Source: Flavobacteriales bacterium
GTDB lineage: Bacteria > Bacteroidota > Bacteroidia > Flavobacteriales_E > Vicingaceae
DNA: 64,000 bases
Reading direction: 5' to 3'
Assembly (NCBI GenBank): GCA_029262875.1
Contig: JAJCYO010000075.1
Span: 60,217-124,216 of the forward strand
In this document: piece after piece, positions 52,953-61,690 of the stretch
Position numbering within the stretch: position 1 is the first letter of the stretch
How the letters are laid out: the number at the start of each line of letters is the position of its first letter
The notes under the pieces: model-generated
What the model was told of the DNA's origin: nothing
What the model saw: the letters and a program-made list of their open reading frames with translations, nothing else
Databases searched by the model: none
Position numbers and translations under genes: made by a program

Positions 52953-53510
52953 ATGAAAAACATTATTTACATATTCGCATTTAGCATTTTATTATTCTCT
53001 TGTTCTGGAGATGGAGACATTAAAGTTGAAGACGCTGAAGTTGTTGTTGACCCAATAGACACTTATGAAGAACGTGCTGCAGAAATAGATAAGTACAGCA
53101 AGTTGGCTTTTGCAGATAGTTTAAACTTTAATGCAGAACATGCTACTAATCTTTTAGCGGCTTATGAAGAATACATCAAATTTCATAGCTTTGAATCAAA
53201 TTCTAAAGACTATCAGTTTTATGCTGGTGAATTGGCAAAAAGGTTGAATAAACCTCATGTTGCCATCAAACATTTTAACGATTTAATAGCTAGAGATGCA
53301 GACCACGAAAAAGCTGGCCTTGCTTATTTTTATAAAGCAATGATTATTGGAGACATGTTACAGGAAGATGAATTGGCTAAAACGACTTACCAAGAATTCA
53401 TTGACAAGTATCCAGATCACCCTTTTGTACCAAGTGCAAAAGAATCCATTAAATTGCAAGGAAAATCGCTAGATGAGATTGTGGCTGGATTTGAAGAGAA
53501 AAACTCTTAA
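52953..53510 (+). CDS. TPR-containing lipoprotein
   Basis: A 185-residue lipoprotein: signal with lipobox LFSC (Cys17), an acidic linker (about 20-50), and helix-pair repeats (about 55-175; FYAGELAKRLNKPHVAIKHFNDLIARD, AGLAYFYKAMIIGDML, then KTTYQEFIDKYPDHPFVPSAKESI) like those of BamD/YfiO-type proteins. It probably binds partners at the inner face of the outer membrane. It follows def by 4 bp; its stop overlaps the convergent CvfB-like gene by 4 bp. Confidence 0.78.
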   Translation: MKNIIYIFAFSILLFSCSGDGDIKVEDAEVVVDPIDTYEERAAEIDKYSKLAFADSLNFNAEHATNLLAAYEEYIKFHSFESNSKDYQFYAGELAKRLNKPHVAIKHFNDLIARDADHEKAGLAYFYKAMIIGDMLQEDELAKTTYQEFIDKYPDHPFVPSAKESIKLQGKSLDEIVAGFEEKNS

Positions 53511-54340
53511 TCTACCAAAGTAATTTCTTCTGGAGTTATTACAATTTTACGCTCTTTATAAAGTAATCCAACTGCGCGTCTAAATGCTTTTTTACTTACT
53601 TGGAACTCCTTGTATATAACTTCCGGTTTACTCTTATCAGAAAAATTCAACTTACCATTTTCTTTCAGTAAACGTTCATAAACCGTATTAGCCAACACCT
53701 CAACATCTGACAAACTTGAACTGTTTAAAGTAATGTCTAACTTATCGTCTTTTCTAATCCGTTGCAAATAACCAGTAAGCTTCTCTCCTATTTTAATTTT
53801 TTTGAAAACTTCATTTTTAAACACCATTCCATAGTGTTTGTTATTCACAATCACCTTATACCCTATTTCAGTTTCTCCACTTACTAATAAATCCACCTGA
53901 TCTCCAGGCTTTATTGTTAACTTGTTTTTCCTGATGAACCTTCCCATCTTTGTAGTTCCAACCATTCTATTGGTCACTTCATCTTTGTACAAGTAAATCA
54001 TATAGGTTTTTCCTCCATTGACTCTTGTATACTGCTCCGAAAACGGCACCAACAAATCTTTTTCCATTCCCCAATCGAAAAATGCTCCATATTGGTTCAC
54101 ATCAACTGCTTTTAAAAAAGCACATTCATTTAGTTTTACTTTTGGCTCTAACGTAGTTGCAATTGGTCTATCTTCAGAATCAGTATAAATGAACACTTCT
54201 ATCTTATCACCAATTTTTAAATCTGAAGGAACATACTTGTTTGGCAACAAGATTTCCTGATCCTCATCTGTAATTAAATAAATACCTTGTGGAGTATCCT
54301 TTAATGCTTCTAATTCTAATGTTTGTCCTATCTCTTTCAT
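53507..54340 (-). CDS. CvfB-like S1 RNA-binding protein
   Basis: A 277-residue protein with successive S1-like domains and a C-terminal winged helix: the first domain about 1-70 (LITDEDQEILLPNKYVP, IEVFIYTDSEDRPIATT), the second about 70-140 (VNQYGAFFDWGMEKDLLVPFSEQ), a third about 140-215, and the winged helix about 220-277 (VSKKAFRRAVGLLYKERKI). This is the CvfB/YitL build of RNA-binding virulence-associated regulators. It begins with 0 bp to the yaaA stop, so the two are one transcript. Confidence 0.86.
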   Translation of the reverse strand: MKEIGQTLELEALKDTPQGIYLITDEDQEILLPNKYVPSDLKIGDKIEVFIYTDSEDRPIATTLEPKVKLNECAFLKAVDVNQYGAFFDWGMEKDLLVPFSEQYTRVNGGKTYMIYLYKDEVTNRMVGTTKMGRFIRKNKLTIKPGDQVDLLVSGETEIGYKVIVNNKHYGMVFKNEVFKKIKIGEKLTGYLQRIRKDDKLDITLNSSSLSDVEVLANTVYERLLKENGKLNFSDKSKPEVIYKEFQVSKKAFRRAVGLLYKERKIVITPEEITLVD

Positions 54341-55102
54341 TTATCCTCTGTAAAAAACCATTTGCTCATCTGATGATGCCTTTGCGTTATAACAATACCC
54401 TCCTGTATCAAACCCCATTAAGTCATCAACCTTTTCAATTTTATTTTTGATAATATATGAAGCCATCATTCCCCTTGCTTTCTTTGCGTAAACCATAACA
54501 GATTTATACGTTCCATTATTAAAATCTTTAAAAACTGGAGTAATAACAGAGGCTTCTAATTTTTTCTTGTTTACTGATTTGAAATATTCATTAGATGCCA
54601 AATTGACCAAAACATTTTCTTTTTGATTGGCTACAACATCGTTTATCTCATTCACAATTTTGTCTCCCCAGAACTCATACAAATTGTTCTTTCTCCCAAC
54701 TTTCAGTTTTGTTCCCATCTCTAACCTATAAGGATGAATCAAATCATAAGGTTTTAACAACGCATATAGACCTGACAATATCCTTAAGTTATCCTGAGCA
54801 TAATCTTTTTCTTTTTTTGAAAAAGAAATAGCATCTAAACCAGCATAAACTTCTCCATTAAATGTAAGTACCGCGGGATTTACCTCTTTTGTATGGTCAA
54901 CATTCCAGTTCGCATAACGTTCAACATTTAAATCTGCCAAAGCAGGGCTAATCCCCATTAGCTTACCCAATTTTTTAGCACTGTACTTTCTTAAAGACTT
55001 AATCAATTTTTCAGAATCCTCAACAAAAATTGGAGATGAACAATTGTCGTCCAATTGTTTTTCTTCATTTAATTTTTTAGCAGGAGAAAGAAGTGTTAAC
55101 AT
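54341..55102 (-). CDS. yaaA: Peroxide stress protein YaaA
   Basis: A 253-residue protein of the DUF328 family, with the N-terminal LTLLSPAKKLNEEK, LRILSGLYALLKPYDLIHPYRLEMGTKL in the middle, and SVMVYAKKARGMMASYII near the end; these Lys/Arg-rich motifs form its DNA- or RNA-binding cleft. In E. coli YaaA limits oxidative damage by reducing free iron. The match runs the full family length. It is divergent from msrB, another oxidative-stress repair gene. Confidence 0.94.
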   Translation of the reverse strand: MLTLLSPAKKLNEEKQLDDNCSSPIFVEDSEKLIKSLRKYSAKKLGKLMGISPALADLNVERYANWNVDHTKEVNPAVLTFNGEVYAGLDAISFSKKEKDYAQDNLRILSGLYALLKPYDLIHPYRLEMGTKLKVGRKNNLYEFWGDKIVNEINDVVANQKENVLVNLASNEYFKSVNKKKLEASVITPVFKDFNNGTYKSVMVYAKKARGMMASYIIKNKIEKVDDLMGFDTGGYCYNAKASSDEQMVFYRG

Positions 55103-55143
55103 ATTCTGTAATTTTAAAAATCAAAATTAAGATTAATTACAAA

Positions 55144-55515
55144 ATGAAAGATTGGAAAAAAGAACTTTCGGAAGAAGAATACAGAGTAATGAGAGAAAAA
55201 GGTACTGAACTGCCTTTTAGAGGAGAATACTACATCCATAATGACGATGGAATATATAGGTGTAAAGGATGTGGGGAAGAATTGTTTTCTTCTGAATCAA
55301 AATTTGACACCAATTGTGGATGGCCAAGTTTTGACAATCAAATTGCCAAAGGAAAAATTAAAGAAGTTTTAGACAAAACTCACGGAATGATTCGAACAGA
55401 AATTGTATGTGCCAAATGCAACTCTCATTTAGGACACGTCTTCAATGATGGTCCTACTGATAGTGGTTTAAGGTATTGTGTAAATTCTATTAGTTTGGAT
55501 TTTGAAGACAAGTAG
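55144..55515 (+). CDS. msrB: Peptide-methionine (R)-S-oxide reductase MsrB
   Basis: 123 residues from ATG 55144 (MKDWKKELSEEEYRVMREKG). An earlier in-frame start near 55093 would run into the divergent yaaA gene and adds no conserved residues. It has the MsrB zinc cysteines CKGCGEE and CAKCNSHLGHVF and the catalytic Cys in RYCVNSISL. The enzyme repairs methionine-R-sulfoxide. It is transcribed away from yaaA across a 41-bp gap, and both products deal with oxidative stress, so joint control is plausible. Confidence 0.95.
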   Translation: MKDWKKELSEEEYRVMREKGTELPFRGEYYIHNDDGIYRCKGCGEELFSSESKFDTNCGWPSFDNQIAKGKIKEVLDKTHGMIRTEIVCAKCNSHLGHVFNDGPTDSGLRYCVNSISLDFEDK

Positions 55516-55518
55516 CAA

Positions 55519-56166
55519 TTACCACTGTCTAATAAATGCATTGTCGGCCCCGATAAAATAATTATCCATGAATGGACTTGAATATTGATTGTAAGGATTT
55601 TTATCATTTATTCTTATCTCTCCTTGAATCGTTAATCCTTTTGCCGCTTTGTATTTAAAGTTGGCAGAGTATCCTATATTGTCAAGCCCTGATCCTGAAT
55701 CAAATGAAGCTCCATTGATAGCATCATAAGAAGTAAAATCATAAAACACAGACCCTCCAACTGACAATTTTTCAGTTAATTTATATTGCCCTCCAACAAA
55801 AGCATAGTATTGTGAAATATTTCCTGAAAAAAGTTGATAATTGTAATCTGACGCAACAGGCAGGTTATCAACAGAACTATTAACATATCTAATACCTGTA
55901 TTTATCGAAAACCTTGGAGAGACATCATAACTCACCATTGGCTTATAATAGGTGCTAAAGTAATTTCCATAAGTACCAGAATGGCCAAAACCAGCTCCTA
56001 CCTCAAAACTATAATGCATTTTATCTTTCGTATCTAACGAATCAAAAGGAATTACATAAGCATCTTCTTCTAACACGTAATCATCATCTCCTTCACCCTC
56101 AGCTTGCGCATAAAGACCAGTAGAAATGGCTGTTGCAAGAATAATATATGTAATTTTTTTAATCAT
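55519..56166 (-). CDS. Outer-membrane beta-barrel protein
   Basis: A 215-residue exported protein: a signal peptide (1-20, ending GLYAQ), an acidic segment (GEGDDDYVLEED), then alternating strands (HYSFEVGAGFGHSG, YYKPMVSYDVSPRFSINTGIRYV, YAFVGGQYKLTEKLSVGGSVFYDF) ending with a polar C terminus. It resembles small porin-like proteins of Bacteroidota. No substrate can be inferred. It is convergent with msrB (3-bp gap). Confidence 0.7.
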   Translation of the reverse strand: MIKKITYIILATAISTGLYAQAEGEGDDDYVLEEDAYVIPFDSLDTKDKMHYSFEVGAGFGHSGTYGNYFSTYYKPMVSYDVSPRFSINTGIRYVNSSVDNLPVASDYNYQLFSGNISQYYAFVGGQYKLTEKLSVGGSVFYDFTSYDAINGASFDSGSGLDNIGYSANFKYKAAKGLTIQGEIRINDKNPYNQYSSPFMDNYFIGADNAFIRQW

Positions 56167-56307
56167 AACCTACAGGTAAAGATACGAAATCTTATCCATT
56201 TTAGTATACATCTATTCCATTTAACCTTTTTTAACAATTCTATGACAATTTAAATAATGTTGGCACGTAAATTGACTATACCTTTTCAAATTAAAATAAA
56301 AAGTACC

Positions 56308-56448
56308 ATGTTAGAACTTAGAAAAAGATATTTAGAATTAAAAGCAAAAGCAAGGCAAATGATGATAGAGGGTAAAATGAATAAATACCTTGAATTGTTG
56401 ACTGAAATAGAACAAATGAACTTAATATTAGTTCGAGTAAATAGATAG
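56308..56448 (+). CDS. Small helical protein (46 residues)
   Basis: The likely start is ATG 56308, giving MLELRKRYLELKAKARQMM, then IEGKMNKYLELLTEIEQMNL and a basic end. The whole chain is one or two amphipathic charged helices. Starts further upstream (56257) add a sequence without conserved character. It resembles the short coiled-coil proteins seen in Flavobacteria. A strong hairpin follows at 56478-56512. Confidence 0.55.
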   Translation: MLELRKRYLELKAKARQMMIEGKMNKYLELLTEIEQMNLILVRVNR

Positions 56449-56477
56449 TTAATTTAATATAGTTAGTTTAGATAGGT

Positions 56478-56512
56478 GAAAGCCCCCTGAAGAAATTCTT
56501 CAGGGGGCTTTC
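56478..56512. terminator. Long hairpin, likely terminator
   Basis: A perfect 17-bp stem, starting GAAAGCCCCCTGAAGAA and closing with its reverse complement around a single A. It lacks a long T run but contains CTTTC before GTT. It lies between the small helical protein gene and the convergent small membrane protein gene. Confidence 0.8.
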
Positions 56513-56554
56513 GTTAACATAAAACTTATCTATGGTATTAAGGGATATTCTTTC

Positions 56555-56698
56555 TTATAAAAAGAAGTTTTTGTCAGAGACATTAACTCTTTTTTTCTTA
56601 TCGCTGATAGTGTTGCCCTTCCCGTACGAATCACCTTCTCCTCTTAGAAAAAGTACCGCCCCTATCAGTGCAACTATAATTATAAATAATACTATCAT
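56555..56698 (-). CDS. 47-residue single-pass membrane protein
   Basis: A complete short frame with ATG at 56698-56696 and TAA at 56557-56555. The product is MIVLFIIIVALIGAVLFLRG, then a polar tail containing YGKGNTISDKKKRVNV and ending DKNFFL. One hydrophobic helix (2-18) followed by a positively charged tail fits a type I/III membrane peptide. A matching promoter lies upstream: TATCTTTG at 56725-56732 and TTTG at 56752-56755 with a 19-bp spacer. The family is unknown; such peptides often bind larger membrane complexes. Confidence 0.65.
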   Translation of the reverse strand: MIVLFIIIVALIGAVLFLRGEGDSYGKGNTISDKKKRVNVSDKNFFL

Positions 56699-56724
56699 AT
56701 CGATTAAATAATTAATTTCGTCTA

Positions 56725-56755
56725 CAAAGATATGAATTTTATCGACAAAAACAAA
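56725..56755 (-). promoter_or_regulatory. Promoter of the 47-residue membrane protein
   Basis: On the minus strand the boxes are TTTG (56755-56752), a 19-bp spacer, and TATCTTTG (56732-56725), a full match to the Bacteroidota primary promoter. The -7 box ends 26 bp before the ATG. Confidence 0.7.
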
Positions 56756-56788
56756 TTTTATCGATGATTTTTATAGTTTCATCGAAAA

Positions 56789-57268
56789 ATGAAGGCACTT
56801 TATCTAATACGGCATGCAAAATCTGATTGGAATAATCCATCACTAAGTGATTTTGATCGTCCTCTTAACAAAAGAGGATTTCGAGATGCTCCCTTTATGG
56901 CAGAAAAATTAGGTGATTTAAATTTTAATCCTGGACTAATAGTCTGTAGTCCTGCGCAAAGAACAACCACAACGGCTGAAATTATTTCAAAAAATGCATC
57001 GATACTCTATGACTCTTCTATATATGAAGCTTCTTTAAGTGATTTAATGCATCTTATCAACTTTCTTCCTAACGAACATGAAACAATTGCCATTATAGGG
57101 CACAATCCAAGCATGACCAGCTTAGCAAATTACTTAACAGGTGATTTTATTGCCAATATGCCAACTTGTAGTATTGTAAAAGTTGAATTCGATATTGATA
57201 ATTGGAATGAAGTAATACAAGGAATGGGAACTCAGAAGTATTTTATCTATCCTAAAGCATTCGTTTAA
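56789..57268 (+). CDS. SixA-like histidine phosphatase
   Basis: A 159-residue protein of the histidine-phosphatase (phosphoglycerate-mutase-like) superfamily. It begins LYLIRHAKSDW, in which the first His is the phospho-acceptor; the second catalytic His lies in IAIIGHNPSM. The short size matches SixA, which removes phosphate from histidine on phosphocarrier domains. Substrates here are unknown. It overlaps the convergent gene at 57265 by 4 bp. AT-rich TTTTATCGA repeats lie in the 60 bp upstream. Confidence 0.88.
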   Translation: MKALYLIRHAKSDWNNPSLSDFDRPLNKRGFRDAPFMAEKLGDLNFNPGLIVCSPAQRTTTTAEIISKNASILYDSSIYEASLSDLMHLINFLPNEHETIAIIGHNPSMTSLANYLTGDFIANMPTCSIVKVEFDIDNWNEVIQGMGTQKYFIYPKAFV

Positions 57269-58563
57269 AATAGCTCTTTGTACAAAAATTTCTTTTGTAA
57301 TGTTTGTTTAGGTTTATAGGTGTAATAGATATAACCATCCTTTATTTTTAGCTTAGAGACAAATTGATATGTTAATTTCTTTTCTGCTATTACTTCGCCA
57401 TTTGTAGAATTTATTTCTTTCAAATAATAATAACCGTTTTTTAGAAATACCGCATAAATCTTTCCATTTACTTCATCCATAATTAACCTCCGTTTCCAGG
57501 AGCTCTTCTTTTTAGGATTATGGTAGTTAAATGGAACATCTCCAGCTTCAACTGTGTCATCTACAAATTTCCATATCTTACTTTCAGAGTGATCAAATAT
57601 ATTTATGGTATCATTAATTACAAACATAGGAGCATAAACGGTTTCATATAAAAAATCATTCGAAAAACCTGTCATTGAAGCTGCAACATCATACCTATCA
57701 TATCCTTTCAACCGTTTGACCATACGTTTGGCAAATTGTTTTTCTGCATTGCTCAAAAACTCATATTCAAAAACATATTTCCAAGCCATGTCTTTATGGA
57801 CCACCTCTTTGATAATTGAAATGGTAGTATCCTCTGGGTTAAAAGCATAGTACTTAAACCTTGGAAATTGTTTTAAAAAATCTGAAAAAAGAAGGGTACT
57901 CTCTAAGGTATCAACAATTGGTTTTATCAATAGGTTAAAATCATCCATAGGCAATTCATAAATGGTTAGTTTATCATTATGAACTGCTACCCTATAAATA
58001 TTACGCTTACAAATTAAATTAACATTTCCTAAATAGTCTGTATATAACTCGACCGGTTCTCCCGGAATGAAATGCTTAGAGAGAATTTTCTCATTTTCAT
58101 CTACCAGGTATATTTCGCTGTCTTTATTTAAACGTTTTCCGTACACCAAAAACAAAAATTTATCTTCATAAAATTCATAATCAGCAATGTTGATTTTTGC
58201 ACTTTTAAAAACAACTTCTGGCTCTCCAACACTAAATATGGGTAAGGTCTCAATTTTCTTAGTCAACTTAACGTTTAAACGGATCGTATCCTTTTTTGTA
58301 TTAATTGGTTCATAATTCAACATGTATCCAACATGCGAAAAAACCAATGTTATTTTTTTCCTTTTATGTAGGGTAATGTGATAATTTCCTCTTTCATTGG
58401 ACTTCGCGAGCACATTCTTATATAATAATTTTATGTGAACATTCTCTATGATTTTACCAGTTTCAGCATCCGAAACTTTACCCATAACGACAATACGCTC
58501 TTGTGCCTCAGTGATAAAGAAAGCAAATAAAAAAAATATTAGAATTGAATATTGTTTAATCAT
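57265..58563 (-). CDS. Exported CarboxypepD_reg-like domain protein
   Basis: A 432-residue exported protein. A signal peptide (1-20, ending ITEAQ) is followed by a CarboxypepD_reg-like domain (about 22-105) with VMGKVSDAETGKIIENVHI and KITLVFSHVGYM. The C-terminal ~320 residues are beta-rich (YEDKFLFLVYGKRLN, LICKRNIYRV, GKIYAVFLKNGYYYLKEIN) with no motif I recognise. The domain often opens SusC-type receptors, but no TonB-box barrel is present here, so it is more likely a soluble or surface protein. Confidence 0.7.
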   Translation of the reverse strand: MIKQYSILIFFLFAFFITEAQERIVVMGKVSDAETGKIIENVHIKLLYKNVLAKSNERGNYHITLHKRKKITLVFSHVGYMLNYEPINTKKDTIRLNVKLTKKIETLPIFSVGEPEVVFKSAKINIADYEFYEDKFLFLVYGKRLNKDSEIYLVDENEKILSKHFIPGEPVELYTDYLGNVNLICKRNIYRVAVHNDKLTIYELPMDDFNLLIKPIVDTLESTLLFSDFLKQFPRFKYYAFNPEDTTISIIKEVVHKDMAWKYVFEYEFLSNAEKQFAKRMVKRLKGYDRYDVAASMTGFSNDFLYETVYAPMFVINDTINIFDHSESKIWKFVDDTVEAGDVPFNYHNPKKKSSWKRRLIMDEVNGKIYAVFLKNGYYYLKEINSTNGEVIAEKKLTYQFVSKLKIKDGYIYYTYKPKQTLQKKFLYKELF

Positions 58564-58630
58564 AAGATGCGAGCAAGTTTAATTTATAGATGCAAAAGTC
58601 ATACAATTCCATAAATATATATGTTTTATT

Positions 58631-58638
58631 TATCTTTG
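58631..58638 (+). promoter_or_regulatory. -7 promoter box TATCTTTG for the carboxylase beta gene
   Basis: TATCTTTG ends 19 bp before the ATG at 58658. It fits TAnnTTTG; no clear TTTG -33 box was seen at the usual spacing. Confidence 0.45.
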
Positions 58639-58657
58639 GTTTTCGAAAAAATATGGT

Positions 58658-60298
58658 ATGGCAAAAAAAGAAGATTTAAACTTCAATAAGAATGAGGATG
58701 TAAATAAATTATTAGTTACTGATTTAAACAGAAAATTAGATACTATTTATTTAGGAGGTGGAAAGAAACGAATTGAAAAACATCATAGCAAAGGAAAACT
58801 AACCGCAAGAGAACGAATTGATTATTTGTTGGACAATGATAGCGATAGTGTCGAAATCGGTGCTTTTGCTGGAGATGGAATGTATCCAGAACATGGAGGT
58901 TGTCCGTCAGGAGGGGTTGTTGGAAAAATAGGTTATGTTAGTGGTAAACAATGCTTAGTTGTAGCAAATGATGCGACTGTAAAAGCTGGTGCTTGGTTCC
59001 CTATAACTGGTAAGAAAAATTTAAGATTTCAAGAAATCGCTATTGAAAATAAGCTTCCAATTATTTATTTGGTGGATAGTGCTGGAGTTTTCCTCCCTAT
59101 GCAAGACGAAATATTTCCAGACAAAGAACATTTTGGGAGAATTTTCAGAAACAATGCCATTATGTCCTCTATGGGAATTACGCAAATAGCGGCCATCATG
59201 GGAAGTTGTGTAGCAGGAGGAGCCTATCTACCCATTATGAGTGATGAATCATTAATAGTTGATAAAACTGGATCTATCTTTTTAGCTGGATCTTATTTAG
59301 TAAAAGCTGCTATTGGTGAAGACATAGACAATGAAACACTTGGTGGAGCAACTACACATTGTGAAATATCTGGTGTTACAGATTATAAATGTAAAGATGA
59401 TCATGATTGCTTGGATCGGATTAAACGAATGATGGATAAGGTTGGTGATTATGAAAAAGCTGGTTTTAACCGTATAAAAGCAAAAGCACCAAAAGAAAAG
59501 ATAACCGAACTTTATGGAGTATTACCTAATACAAGAGAAAAACAATACGAGGTTAGAGACATCATAAAAAGATTAGTAGATGGTTCTGAATTTGACGAAT
59601 ACAAAGCCACGTACGGAAAAACCATTGTTTGTGGTTATGCAAGAATAGATGGCTGGTCAGTTGGTATTGTGGCTAACCAGCGGAAAGTAGTAAAATCTAA
59701 GACTGGTGAAATGCAATTTGGAGGAGTTATTTATTCTGATTCTGCGGATAAAGCCGCTCGCTTCATCATGAATTGTAACCAAAAGAAAATTCCTTTGGTT
59801 TTCCTACAAGATGTAAGTGGTTTTATGGTTGGTTCTCGTTCAGAACATGGAGGGATAATTAAAGATGGAGCTAAAATGGTAAGCGCCCAATCGAATTCCG
59901 TTGTGCCAAAATTTACCGTAATTATTGGTAATTCTTATGGTGCTGGAAACTACGCTATGTGTGGAAAAGCTTATGATCCAAGATTAATTGTAGCATGGCC
60001 TTCAGCACAGCTGGCCGTTATGAGTGGAGCTTCTGCGGCAAAAACATTACTTCAAATTGAAGTTGCATCACTCAAAGCAAAAGGTGAAAAAATTACCAAA
60101 GAAAAAGAAGATGAAATTTATAATAAAATTAAGAATAGGTATGATGAGCAGATCTCTCCATATTATGCTGCTGCAAGATTATGGACCGATGCCATTATAA
60201 ATCCAATAGATACTCGGAAGTGGATTTCAATGGGTATAGAAGCCGCTAATCATGCACCTATTGAAAAACCATATAATGTTGGAATTATTCAAACATAA
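58658..60298 (+). CDS. Acyl-CoA carboxylase, carboxyltransferase (beta) subunit
   Basis: A 546-residue biotin-dependent carboxyltransferase. It has LDRKLDTIYLGGGKKRIEKH-like N-terminal helices, KLTARERIDYLLDND, the acyl-CoA site LVDSAGVFLPMQ and GGAYLPIMSDESLIVD, GSIFLAGSYLVKAA, GGATTHCEISGVTDYK, and the carboxybiotin site with FLQDVSGFMVG and GAGNYAMCGKAY. The pattern is closest to methylcrotonyl-CoA carboxylase beta subunits, though propionyl-CoA or a related acyl-CoA is possible. The biotin-carboxylase/carrier subunit is not in the window. Leucine breakdown is the likely role. Confidence 0.9.
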   Translation: MAKKEDLNFNKNEDVNKLLVTDLNRKLDTIYLGGGKKRIEKHHSKGKLTARERIDYLLDNDSDSVEIGAFAGDGMYPEHGGCPSGGVVGKIGYVSGKQCLVVANDATVKAGAWFPITGKKNLRFQEIAIENKLPIIYLVDSAGVFLPMQDEIFPDKEHFGRIFRNNAIMSSMGITQIAAIMGSCVAGGAYLPIMSDESLIVDKTGSIFLAGSYLVKAAIGEDIDNETLGGATTHCEISGVTDYKCKDDHDCLDRIKRMMDKVGDYEKAGFNRIKAKAPKEKITELYGVLPNTREKQYEVRDIIKRLVDGSEFDEYKATYGKTIVCGYARIDGWSVGIVANQRKVVKSKTGEMQFGGVIYSDSADKAARFIMNCNQKKIPLVFLQDVSGFMVGSRSEHGGIIKDGAKMVSAQSNSVVPKFTVIIGNSYGAGNYAMCGKAYDPRLIVAWPSAQLAVMSGASAAKTLLQIEVASLKAKGEKITKEKEDEIYNKIKNRYDEQISPYYAAARLWTDAIINPIDTRKWISMGIEAANHAPIEKPYNVGIIQT

Positions 60299-60353
60299 AA
60301 TTGTTTTAATCATAAAAATTCCATTTATTTACACAAAATCAACACTTAAAATC

Positions 60354-61184
60354 ATGCAAAAAAGAACAATCAAAATAGCTGCATTATTTATTGCAGCAAC
60401 ATTTTTATACGCTTGTGGTGGAAACAATGAAGAAACCATTGAGGAAGATGTAATAACAGAAGAAATTACCGAAGACATTACAAGTCAAGTGGATTACGTA
60501 CTCCCTTCTCCATTACAAATAGCAGAATTATTTAAAAGTGCAGGGTTAACCTATATTGGAGACTTAACAAATTCTGTAGATAAAGCTGACAACTACAATT
60601 CTAAGTATGACCAAAAGTTAAACTTCGGTGTTTATTCTGCGGATATGGCTTATTGCATTATGAATAACCAAACTCAAGAGTCAATTAATTACTTAAGCAC
60701 CATGAGGAAAGTTTCTGAAAAACTTTGGATGACAGACATATTAAATTCTATGGGGTTAAGCGAAAGATTAGAAGCTAATGTAGGCAATGAAGACTCATTA
60801 ACTTACATTATGGCTGACTTACAAATGCAAATGGATGATTATTTAGATGAAAACGGAATGGGTTATACAGGTTCAATCATTTTTGCTGGAGCTTGGATTG
60901 AAACCATGTATTTAGGAGCAAAAGTGAATGAATCTGAACAAAATGACCAATTAATTTCAAGGATATCTGAACAAGCTGTTATTTTAGAAAGTCTAATTGC
61001 TTCCATTAAACAAAACGATGAAGACAATGAATTTGGAGAGTTAATCGCTGACTTAGAAAACATTAATAAACATTTTGATGGTTTCGACAACGAAAGTGAA
61101 GAAGAGTTCGTATTATCTGCCGAAGCGGTAAAAAGTTTAAGTGATGATATTACTGTTTTAAGAACTAAAACGGTAGGTGAATAG
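60354..61184 (+). CDS. Lipoprotein of unknown function
   Basis: 276 residues from ATG 60354, where MQKRTIKIAALFIAATFLYACGG gives a clear lipobox (Cys21). An upstream frame reaching into the carboxylase gene has no such signal. An acidic linker (EETIEEDVITEEITEDI) leads to a mostly helical domain with Asn/Asp-rich loops (LNFGVYSADMAYCIMNNQTQESINYL, GYTGSIIFAGAWIETMYLGAKV). No family is recognised. It is 55 bp after the carboxylase gene and might be in its transcript. Confidence 0.7.
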   Translation: MQKRTIKIAALFIAATFLYACGGNNEETIEEDVITEEITEDITSQVDYVLPSPLQIAELFKSAGLTYIGDLTNSVDKADNYNSKYDQKLNFGVYSADMAYCIMNNQTQESINYLSTMRKVSEKLWMTDILNSMGLSERLEANVGNEDSLTYIMADLQMQMDDYLDENGMGYTGSIIFAGAWIETMYLGAKVNESEQNDQLISRISEQAVILESLIASIKQNDEDNEFGELIADLENINKHFDGFDNESEEEFVLSAEAVKSLSDDITVLRTKTVGE

Positions 61185-61215
61185 TACATCTTTTCAGTTT
61201 TAAAATCATTCTCAA

Positions 61216-61680
61216 ATGAAAAAGATTGGATTTCATATAGTTCTTTTATTAATATTAGGAATTTCAGTTTCTGCTGTTGAAGGTGATTGTGATGTTCGAG
61301 CCTTAAAGAATGAATTAATTAGAGAGTTAAGACCTGACTATAAATATGACTCTTCGAACATAAGTCGTTTTGTTTTCGAAAGTCAAAAACAAGGAACTGA
61401 AGTGCAAATCCCTATGTTTTCTGGCGAAAGTTATAGACTCCTATTTAATACAGCTGGAATACCAACAGATTTTGAAATTAAGATTTATGATAAAAAAGTT
61501 GGTTCAAATAATAGAAAACTGCTCTTTTCTGCCAAAGGAAGTGAATCCGATAACAAACACGTATTTATTTATGAACCAGAAAAGCCTAAAACAATGTATG
61601 TAGATTATTTTTTGCCCGGTATTGATGAGAAAGGAGTTACCGGTTGCATTGTATTTTTAATGGGTTACAAAATTGGCTAA
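61216..61680 (+). CDS. Exported small protein, paralogue 1
   Basis: A 154-residue exported protein (signal 1-19, ending VSAVEG). It has CDVRALKNELIRELRPDYKYDSSNISRF and a beta-rich body (VQIPMFSGESYRLLFNTAGIP, IKIYDKKVG, GCIVFLMGYKIG). The second gene of the pair shares the same framework. The family and function are not recognised. It lies 31 bp after the lipoprotein gene on the same strand. Confidence 0.68.
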   Translation: MKKIGFHIVLLLILGISVSAVEGDCDVRALKNELIRELRPDYKYDSSNISRFVFESQKQGTEVQIPMFSGESYRLLFNTAGIPTDFEIKIYDKKVGSNNRKLLFSAKGSESDNKHVFIYEPEKPKTMYVDYFLPGIDEKGVTGCIVFLMGYKIG

Positions 61681-61690
61681 ATTAATTACC

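Noticed and set aside
55093..55143. Extended start for msrB
   Set aside because: It would overlap the divergent yaaA start and adds a Lys/Ile-rich sequence not found in MsrB proteins.
60252..60353. Upstream start for the lipoprotein gene overlapping the carboxylase
   Set aside because: The extra residues precede a perfect lipoprotein signal, which would then be internal; ATG 60354 is the sensible start.
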